A stretch of DNA of 64,000 nt from Serripes groenlandicus. Its lineage: Eukaryota; Mollusca; Bivalvia; Cardiida; Cardiidae. The notes under the pieces were generated by a model. That model searched no databases. It saw nothing but the letters and a program-made list of their open reading frames with translations, and was not told the origin of the DNA. This document shows positions 56,381-64,000 of this stretch, piece by piece. The stretch is taken from NCBI GenBank assembly GCA_031761405.1, contig JASEVX010000001.1, positions 111,719,643-111,783,642 on the forward strand, read 5' to 3'. Each line of letters starts with the position of its first letter. Position 1 is the first letter of the stretch. Both the position numbers and the translations under genes were made by a program.

Positions 56381-56611
56381 TTAACCCTTTCCCTCATACC
56401 ACGAATCTGCAGCAGACGACTTTGAAAACAGACCTGAAAACGTTTGAGAACTCCCTTTAAATGAAAGTTCAATAATTGAATAGAGTTGAAAACATTGTGA
56501 CAAAAGAATAAATTGCTCGTTTTGAGCAATTTCTTCTTTTGTTGACATGTTTTCAAAAAAGCCGTCTGCTGCAGAGGCGTCAGAAATCATGTATATGAGG
56601 GAAAGGGTTAA
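56381..56611 (+). mobile_element. Family A MITE, intact
   Basis: 231 bp, TTAACCCTTTCCCTCATACC to tatgagggaaagggTTAA. Hairpin aaattgctcgttttgagcaattt. Confidence 0.92.
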
Positions 56612-56898
56612 TCGATTCTCTGAGAATATCTCGTCATAAAACTTACAAACAAATTGAATCTTTCAGGCTAGACCAATTAGAGTACAAAATGATCGCTACA
56701 AACAATCGGCGTCTTTTCTTCGCCTCGATTTTCGGACGCATACATATGTGATAGGTCGTGACTCAGTAAACGTTTAGCTTTAAGTTAAAACTCGGGTATA
56801 TTTAGGAGTATTATTGGGTTAGCTTAAATGTACCTATCATGGTGTTAGGTGCTACATGTATGTATAACCCTGAAAGTTGTTGACTACTAGGTAGCCAG
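56612..56898. other. Unannotated interval
   Basis: Nothing recognised. Confidence 0.3.
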
Positions 56899-57015
56899 CT
56901 GAATCCACCAATCAAACACCAGTGTTTTTAGCATCAACTGAATCCACCAATCAAACACCAGTGTTTTTAGCATCAACTGAATCCACCAATCAAACACCAG
57001 TGTTTTTAGCATCAA
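56899..57015 (+). repeat. Three-copy 39 bp tandem repeat
   Basis: ctgaatccaccaatcaaaca followed by ccagtgtttttagcatcaa, three identical copies. Confidence 0.93.
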
Positions 57016-57610
57016 CTTAGAACCGGGTAAGGAAATGTTCATGATCGTCTTCTTTGATCATAAAGTAGGGGAAATATTTAACATCTGTAGAATTAAAAGT
57101 TCAATGATGATTAAGATTTGAAAAGTTTGTTGACTGATATGTGGCTGATTTTGAGCATTTTACACCTGCCCCATCGTATCAAAACCAAAGGGAACTTTAC
57201 TGAAATCAAATCATGAATAGTGTTGTTTTTAGAAGACGCGTCGGCTACAAAGGCGTCACCTTTCGTCTACATCGGGGAAATCGGCTACCTTTATAGGATG
57301 TGTACTAGTAGGAAAAGATAGTGATTGTTTTGGACAGAACAATTCCGGTCGCCCTGTGTATCTGTCTGGTCTTATCGGGACTGTAATTTATTTATTTCAA
57401 TAAATTGTCTTGCTGTTTTTGTTGGAATGTATATAAAACAGTCTTGTTTTCTAGCTCTAACTGTTTTATAAGTAAACGCGGAAATAAATGATTATGTTGC
57501 ATGTTGCATTGTCCCTGATAACTAACAATAGGAAGTTGGTCTTGATGAACAAGGTCTAAGTTACCACATTGTTTTCGTCCCTATCTCACATCCATGTATG
57601 GCCCGAAGAG
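57016..57610. other. Unannotated interval
   Basis: gcgtcggctacaaaggcgtc at 57239 with catcggggaaatcgg may be a family A end scrap. No gene. Confidence 0.3.
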
Positions 57611-57842
57611 TGAGAGTTCGCTCCAGGGCGTAATGGTTAAATAGTCTGCCTTTTGAGAGCGATACCACTGTACAATCCCCGGTCCAGTCATTTCAAAGAC
57701 TTTAAACATGATACTAGATGGCTTCCCTGCTTGGCGCTCAGGGCTTCGGGGCTGATTACCAATACTGTGGGTATTATATATCCTTACCTCGATATAACAG
57801 TCGTAAAGGTATCCCTGCAAACCTGAACGCCTATACAGGTCA
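57611..57842 (+). mobile_element. SINE S1
   Basis: Head gctccagggcgtaatggtta, gccttttgagagcgatacca, tacaatccccggtccagtca. Body tcaaagactttaaacatgat, ggcttccctgcttggcgctc. The 3' part is diverged (cctcgatataacagtcgtaa). Confidence 0.75.
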
Positions 57843-57844
57843 TC

Positions 57845-58145
57845 ACTAGTACTGCCATCTTTAACATAGTGGTATGTCCCGACTGGGGATTCAACTCTGA
57901 CGCGGGGTGTCCATCCAGGGGTTGTGTGTTAAAACACTAACTCGGTCAACATTCTTTCTTACGTTTGCGAAAAAAGCCACTGTGTGACAAGCGTCGTTCG
58001 TTTTCCACCAATTAGCTAACAGTATATGTGGAAATGCAGCCAGTTGCTTAAAAAGTATGCTGTGCGGAGTACTGATGTGGGAAAGCCAGAAAACATATGA
58101 TGTTGAAAACGGCGTTAAACCCCAATCAATGAATCAATCAATCTC
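57845..58145 (+). mobile_element. SINE S2 with (AATC)n tail
   Basis: The body aaaaagccactgtgtgacaa, gttttccaccaattagctaa, acagtatatgtggaaatgca and the 3' end gttgaaaacggcgttaaacc with tail (aatc)n at 58121-58143. It follows S1 with almost no spacer. A tRNA-like head is not clear in this copy. Confidence 0.72.
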
Positions 58146-58628
58146 TTTTATCGTCAGAAGAACATTAAAAACGAACACAATCTTGACCAAATGAATGAAG
58201 TTAAAAGCAGTTGTGGTAAAAGCGAATATTTACGTTTTGTTGTTTGTTTTTTATCTTTTTAAATAGAGACATCGCATTCAAATGAGTCCAATCCCTACGA
58301 CGTATTCCATTATTGGTTTCTTTGATTTGTGATGGATTTTAAAATAACGACGCAATATTTCACACACCATTAAAACGCCAATTTTCAAGTTAAACAACCA
58401 GAATGATACTTTTGGGTCCCATCGCACCCAATTAACGGAACGTTTTATATCAATAAGCCCACTAGCGCTCTTCACATTTAATGGCCTGATACCATCATTT
58501 TAAATGCCAATAATATCCACGCACGTTTTTAAATTCCAGTTTGACATGTTTTTATCTCCTTGTAAAGAGTTTGGCTTTGTCGTCCTTGTCGAATTATAGC
58601 CGTTCAACGCGAGAAACCAGTTCTTATG
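58146..58628. other. Unannotated interval
   Basis: A weak family A core at 58190 (aatgaatgaagttaaaagca). Nothing else. Confidence 0.3.
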
Positions 58629-58860
58629 TTAACCCTTTCCCACTTGCAGACGCATTTCGACGGATCTGCAGCAGACTACTTTTGAAAACAATGTGGCAAA
58701 TGGAGAAATTGCTCATAATGAGCAATTTCTCTATTTGCCACAATGTTTTCAACTCTATTCATTAACTATATCAACATTTGTAGAGATTTTCCATACTTTT
58801 TCCTATCTGTTTTCAAAGTCGTCTGCTGCAGATTTGTCATATGTGGAAAAGGGGGATTAA
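58629..58860 (-). mobile_element. Family A MITE, near intact
   Basis: 232 bp, TTAACCCTTTCCCACTTGCA to gtggaaaagggggaTTAA. The extended hairpin ggcaaatggagaaattgctcat pairs with atgagcaatttctctatttgcc. Confidence 0.88.
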
Positions 58861-59090
58861 TAAGTCGTTCCTACGTGCAGACGTATGTTGTAGTATCTGC
58901 ATCTGGCGCCTGGCGTTGACAACATTGTAAGGAAAGGTGAAATTTGGACAAAATGAACATATTCCCCATTTCCACAATGTTTTCAACACAATTCAATAAT
59001 TTATGTTTTATTTGTGGAAATTTTCCAGTTGATGCATATAGATGCCATCTAAGGCGTCTGCTGAAGATTTAATCGTATGTGAGAAAGGAT
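58861..59090 (-). mobile_element. Family A MITE, diverged, tandem with previous
   Basis: taagtcgttcctacgtgcagac, gaaatttggacaaaatgaaca, aggcgtctgctgaagattta and gtgagaaaggat. It starts directly at the end of the preceding copy. Confidence 0.65.
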
Positions 59091-59099
59091 ATTTTTTTT

Positions 59100-59226
59100 A
59101 TTTTTGAAATATGCGGAATACAAATGGACCATTTTCCCATCAGCAATGTCTCATTTTCCAAGATGTTTTCCGAAGTCGCACGCAGGAGAAGCGTTAAAAT
59201 GTGTCTAAATCAGGGAATGGGAAAAG
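59100..59226 (-). mobile_element. Family A relic
   Basis: tttttgaaatatgcggaata, cattttccaagatgttttccgaagtcgc and agggaatgggaaaag. Confidence 0.4.
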
Positions 59227-59282
59227 AGGAAGTCAAATATTACAGAATGAAAAGGTGCAAGATTTAATAATGTGATGCTAAA

Positions 59283-60165
59283 TGGTTACCCGTAATATAC
59301 ACCAGTGTAAACTCTCAAACAGGTACTTCTACACTGGTTACCCGTAATATACACCAGTGTAAACTCTCAAAAAGGTACTTCTTCATTGGTTACCCGCAAT
59401 ATACACCAGTGTAAACTCTCAAAAAGGTACTTCTACACTAATTACCCGTAAAATACACCAGTGTAAACTCTCAAAAAGGTACTTCTATACTAATTACCCG
59501 TAATATACACCAGTGTAAACTCTCAAAAAGGTACTTCTACACTGGTTACCCGTATATACACCAGTGTAAACTCTCAAAAAGGTACTTCTACACTGGTTAC
59601 CCGTAATATACACCAGTGTAAACTATCAAAAAGGTACTTCTACACTAATTACCCGTAATATACACCAGTGTAAACTCTCAAAAAGGTACTTCTTCATTGG
59701 TTACCCGTAATATATACCAGTGTAAACTCTCAAAAAGGTACTTCTTCATTGGTTACCCGTAATATATACCAGTGTAAACTCTCAAAACAGTACTTCTTCA
59801 TTGGTAACCCGTAATATACAGCAGTGTAAACTCTCAAAAAGGTACTTCATCATTGGTAACCCGTAATATACACCAGTGTAAGCTCTCAAAAAGGTACTTC
59901 TTCATTGGTAACACGTAATATACACCAGTGTAAACTCTCAAAAAAGTACTTCTTCATTGGTAACCCGTAATATACAGCAGTGTAAACTCTCAAAAAGGTA
60001 CTTCTTCATTGGTAACCCGTAAAATACACCAGTGTAAGCTCTCAAAAAGGTACTTCTTCATTGGTAACCCGTAATATACAGCAGTGTAAACTCTCAAAAA
60101 GGTACTTCTTCATTGGTAACCCGTAATATACACCAGTGTAAACTCTCAAACAGGTACTTCTACAC
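59283..60165 (+). repeat. 52 bp minisatellite, ~17 copies
   Basis: The unit reads tggttacccgtaatatacac, cagtgtaaactctcaaaaag, gtacttcttcat. Each unit holds the small inverted repeat tacac-ca-gtgta, and early units also pair acactggt with accagtgt. Units in the right half vary tacaccag/tacagcag and taaact/taagct. Confidence 0.95.
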
Positions 60166-60189
60166 CGCGGACAACTATTTGAAACGACA

Positions 60190-60357
60190 GGTTAAGATTT
60201 CCACCAACTGGCGAAAATCTCTGGATGGAGTGGAAATATTGCAAGAAAACGAGAAATTGCTCATCACGAGCATCTTCTTCTTTTCTTACAATGATATCCA
60301 ATGTAGCAAACATTTAGATAGGTCGAAATATGTTTCTATCAAGAAAAGGTTTAAACC
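60190..60357 (+). mobile_element. Family A relic
   Basis: ggcgaaaatctctggatgga, gagaaattgctcatcacgagcatcttc and caagaaaaggtttaa. Confidence 0.5.
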
Positions 60358-61103
60358 TCCAAAGATCAACACCTCTTTAGAACAGCTCTGATGGTCTGGA
60401 GAGGTTGTACCGTGTGCTACATCGCAATAAATCCCTTTTAAAGGAACATGAGTGGTTCAGATCAGGTTACAGTACCTCATTCGGTTGCTCATTATCTTTA
60501 CTGGAAATGATCAACCATTTCTTTAAAACAGACGATTGCGTTACAACACACTAATTCTGAAAAGAGCTATATTGGACATGAGAGCGGACCAGTTTTTGGT
60601 AGATGGTCACTAAAGGAACACATTTGTGCAATACGTTTAAAACTGAGCTGCTTGTTTGGGAGATTATGTCAATTAAAGTGTAATTTGGCTGGTGGTTTAG
60701 GAGATGTCATTTCAAGTCGTTTCTATTATAAGCGCTGATGGTCACGTTATGCAGCGGAGCAGAACGGTTTAAGCACAGTTGGTAGAGAACCACCTAATGC
60801 ACATTCCTCTCTGAAATTAGTTTAATATCGGTTCATTGGTTTAGGAGGATACATAGTTTGAAGAAAATGCGAACGGACGGACGGAAAGACGACAGTAGAC
60901 GCTGGACGGTAAGTGATCACAAGAGTTCAGGTGAGCTAAACAAATGTTTCATGCGACTTTTAAGTACCCCCATCAGGCAAATGGTTACTGATGATCATGC
61001 TATGAGTTGGTGAAGGTCAGGTTGTTCAGGGTCTTCGTAAGATAAAAATAAACCATAACACTCGTAGGTAGTTTTCTCCAATGTCTTGGCACCTCAGATG
61101 TAT
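60358..61103. other. Unannotated interval
   Basis: No repeat or exon recognised. Confidence 0.35.
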
Positions 61104-61332
61104 TTAACCCTTTCCCTCATATAGACGCTTTCTGACGCCTCTGCAGCAGACGGCTTTTGAAAACATAGTAACAAAAGAAGAAATTGCACAAAACGTGCAA
61201 TTTCTCCTTTTGTCACAATGTTTTCCACTTTTAGTCATAGTTTATCTATTCAATTATAGAGATTTTCCATTATTTGACAAAATATGTTCAAAGTCGTCTG
61301 CTGCGGAATTGTCGTATGAGGGAAAGGGTTAA
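61104..61332 (-). mobile_element. Family A MITE, intact
   Basis: 229 bp, TTAACCCTTTCCCTCATATA to tatgagggaaagggTTAA. Hairpin gaaattgcacaaaacgtgcaatttc. A close relative of 11736 and 48808. Confidence 0.92.
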
Positions 61333-61600
61333 GGCACGTACGTGTATTTGTAGCTACTAATGTTAGATCTCCTCAATGACTAGAGAGTCTTCATAAAGAA
61401 TGAGGATTCAGGCGAGCTACACTTCAAAACTGACACTTGTAGGTATTGTCATGACGGATGCCAAGGAGAAGTTTGGGGGATATGATGTTTAACTTTGGTG
61501 CTGAATGACATTCTGACTTGTCGATTTGACCCGAAGTCCATGGTGTGAAAATAACTGTTGATCTATACATCAAACTCGACATTCTGCATGTTCTACCATC
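61333..61600. other. Unannotated interval
   Basis: Nothing recognised. Confidence 0.3.
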
Positions 61601-61836
61601 TAGCCGTTCCAGTGAAAACCAACATTATGCGTAATGTATCGACCCGGATCAGCCCAATCCGGGCCGACACATTCTGTCTCAGGTGGATACAGGTATAGAG
61701 TAATGATTCATGAAACAGACAATCCACAGGAGGCGAAACGTGTCTGTCTGGATAAGCATGCGCGGCATTCTTATGCTGATCCGAGTCGACACTTTACGCT
61801 GAGTCCACAATGTTGGTTTTCTCGTGAAACGGTTCA
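61601..61836 (+). mobile_element. Family B MITE, left end trimmed
   Basis: tagccgttccagtgaaaacc to ttttctcgtgaaacggttca. The segment between cggatcagcc and aatccgggccgac is ~15 bp shorter than in other copies. Confidence 0.8.
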
Positions 61837-62349
61837 TATCTCTCACCGTTATTCCGTTACTCTCCTGAATCAATCCATGTTGATGGCATGTATACAAATT
61901 CCAATACATGTTGTGAATATTTGTATGTGTTGATCTTACGGGTTATTGATTTTTATGCTAACACCGTACTGAGACGTAATACCTCACCGGAACGCGTTGT
62001 CTAATGGCCATTAAACATGAGAGCTTGCAATTAATCCTGCCCTCACGGTTCACGCCTTCTTATTTCTAAACATTTTCTTCTCTTTTATGTGATGCAATTT
62101 GACACAGTGTGTCCCGTGTAACTAAACTGTAACAATTTACCAAACCTTGCTGGAGTGATACTTAATTATCGAAATATGTAAATAAAATGCATGACATCTG
62201 TATCTAGTATCGAAATCGCAAGAAGCTTTTTCTGAATTCAATTTCATTTTTTGTTGCAGTATATAGATAAGGAGAGAAAACAGACATACTCTTTGCAATG
62301 GGTTTATTTATAAAAATGGTAAAGCGTTCGGGTGTGGACCACAGACTGT
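61837..62349. other. Unannotated interval
   Basis: Nothing recognised. Confidence 0.3.
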
Positions 62350-62520
62350 AAAATTGTATTTTGGGCTTTCCATCCTTGGCGCTCAGGGTTGTGGGGCTAG
62401 CATTACGACTGACTCGCTGGTGTCAGGATACAGGGACCAGTAGTACTGATTATTAAACAAAGAAGCGCCGTGATATAACTGAAACGTTGTTGAAAGCGGC
62501 GATAAACTCCTTACAAACAA
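62350..62520 (+). mobile_element. SINE S1, head lost
   Basis: gggctttccatccttggcgc, tcagggttgtggggctagca, ttacgactgactcgctggtg, ggaccagtagtactgatt, cgccgtgatataactgaaac, gttgttgaaagcggcgataa. The best-kept 3' end of the family here. Confidence 0.78.
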
Positions 62521-62846
62521 ATCTCATTGTACATGAAAATCAACATTAGACAATATGTTACATATAAAACGGGGAAGGAACAGAAATCAGGCTTTCAATC
62601 CCTGCTTTAATATTTATTGACAAGATTTCCGATATACGTAATGGTTCCTAATTCTTTACAAGAACTTGCCCAATAATCATTACTTTGCGTTTCACGAATC
62701 CCTTATCTTTGGCTATTTACAGAAACACACATAGGGAATAATAATTCGCCATTTTACAAAAGTAGGTTCGGTAAGAAAATGGCTGGGTTTTCATATTAAA
62801 TCATTTACACGACGAGTTTCGAATTACCAATCGAATATCAAATATT
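62521..62846. other. Unannotated interval
   Basis: Nothing recognised. Confidence 0.3.
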
Positions 62847-63091
62847 TGAGCCGATCCACGAGAAAGACAACATTATGGACTCTGCGTAAGGTATCGATCC
62901 ATATCAGCCTGCGCAAGATAATCCGGGCCGACACATTCCGTCACAGGGGGATAAAGGTATAGAGTAATGATTCCTGAAACGGAAAAGGCGAAAAGTGTCT
63001 GTCCGGGTTAGCCTGTGCGGCACGCTTAGGCTGATCCGTGTAGATTCTTTACGCAGAGTCCACAATGCTGGTTTTCTCGTTATTCGGCTCA
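62847..63091 (+). mobile_element. Family B MITE, full length
   Basis: 245 bp, tgagccgatccacgagaaag to ttttctcgttattcggctca. TT flanks each side. Confidence 0.85.
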
Positions 63092-63227
63092 TTTGTATTT
63101 GGAAGTGCCATTCACTACTTTGAATGATGCTTCATAGCTGAAAGTGGCAAAGTTCTAAAGAAATGAAAGGAAGATGGTTTCGATTTTACAAGAGAATGTT
63201 TTAAGTACAAAATATTTGACTCATTAT

Positions 63228-63375
63228 TTAACCCTTTCCCTCATACAGACGCATTTTGACGTTTCTGTAGCAGACGACATTTGAACAAATTGTGACAAAA
63301 GGAGATATTGCTCATGATGAGCAATATCTCCCTTTGCCGCAATGTTTTCAACACTTTTCAACACTATCGTTAAGA
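63228..63375 (-). mobile_element. Family A MITE, left half
   Basis: TTAACCCTTTCCCTCATACA with a perfect hairpin gagatattgctcatgatgagcaatatctc, then caatgttttcaacacttttcaacac. The right half is missing before the minisatellite. Confidence 0.82.
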
Positions 63376-63431
63376 GAGAATTTCGTTGATTAGGACACGG
63401 ATAGCCCAACCTATGATATTTTCTAGTCAAA

Positions 63432-64000
63432 TACCGTGACTGTAGCAGTATAGTACATACCGTGACTGTAGCAGTATAGTACATACCGTGACTGTAGCAG
63501 TATAGTACATACCGTGACTGTAGCAGTATAGTACATACCGTGACTGTATCAGTATAGTACATACCGTGACTGTAGCAGTATAGTACATACCGTGACTGTA
63601 GCAGTATAGTACATACCGTGACTGTAGCAGTATAGTACATACCGTGACTGTAGCAGTATAATACATACCGTGACTGTAGCAGTATAGTACATACCGTGAC
63701 TGTAGCAGTATAGTACATGCCGTGACTGTAGCAGTATAGTACATACCGTGACTGTAGCAGTATAGTACATGCCGTGACTGTAGCAGTATAGTACATACCG
63801 TGACTGTAGCAGTATAGTACATACCGTGACTGTAGCAGTATAGTACATACCGTGACTGTAGCAGTATAGTACATACCGTGACTGTAGCAGTATAGTACAT
63901 GCCGTGACTGTAGCAGTATAGTACATGCCGTGACTGTAGCAGTATAGTACATACCGTGACTGTAGCAGTATAGTTCATACCGTGACTGTAGCAGTATAGT
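63432..64000 (+). repeat. 26 bp minisatellite, >21 copies, continues past window
   Basis: The unit reads taccgtgactgtagcagtat followed by agtaca. Very uniform, with rare changes (gtatca, tgccg, ttcata). The minus strand of the unit contains no stop in any phase, so all three minus frames stay open; this is a property of the unit, not evidence of a gene. Confidence 0.97.

Noticed and set aside
63224..63978. Three overlapping long minus-strand open frames (up to 242 codons)
   Set aside because: They translate a 26 bp minisatellite whose minus strand lacks stops in every phase; the longest also runs into a family A element.

Overview
The window looks like gene-free, repeat-saturated DNA from an animal nuclear genome. 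I see no bacterial gene structure, no rRNA, no CRISPR array and no convincing host protein-coding exon. The only recognisable protein sequence is the broken C-terminal tail of a non-LTR reverse transcriptase (minus strand, 21662-21862). tRNA-derived SINEs, palindromic MITEs, a LINE tail, Helitron-like ends and long minisatellites point to a metazoan. My impression is a bivalve mollusc, possibly a dreissenid mussel, but that rests on the feel of the repeats and not on a search. Two runs of exactly 200 N (2124-2323, 55708-55907) are scaffold gap placeholders.

Most of the recognisable sequence falls into families defined here by comparing copies within the window. Family A is a ~230 bp element with ends TTAACCCTTTCCC...GGGAAAGGGTTAA and a central hairpin; I count about 55 copies or fragments, densest at 45-59 kb. 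Family B is ~230-263 bp with ends TGAGCCGTCCC...GGGACGGCTCA, in about 17 copies including a 3-unit tandem array. Family C (~190 bp, CAGAG...CTCTG) has a 77 bp central palindrome. Family D (~212 bp) has TTAACYCTTTCAGCGCC ends. Family E (~246 bp) has CGAGGGCTTGGCG ends. Family G (~365 bp) has Helitron-like termini. Family H is an old dispersed repeat and family I a single 233 bp foldback element. S1 and S2 are two tRNA-derived SINE families. Six long minisatellites have units of 57, 64, 44, 54, 52 and 26 bp and together occupy about 6 kb.

Layout: 1-5.1 kb is a local ~1.57 kb tandem duplication carrying A/B chimeras, a gap and a GA microsatellite. 5.8-24 kb holds scattered SINEs, A to E elements and a LINE 3' end. 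24-29.2 kb carries three minisatellites. 29.7-38 kb holds G, H, I, E, C and D elements. 38.5-39.9 kb is a 54 bp minisatellite. 40-59 kb is dense in family A, with the family B tandem array at 53.4-54.1 kb. 59.3-60.2 kb and 63.4-64 kb are minisatellites, with A, B and S1 copies between them.

The most interesting signals are these: paired (covarying) substitutions in the hairpin arms of families A, C and E; an apparent empty versus filled TTAA site inside the duplicated block; MITE-MITE chimeras joined at short microhomologies; and a MITE that has become a tandem satellite. Nothing here forms a gene pathway or operon. All family calls come from comparison by eye within the window.
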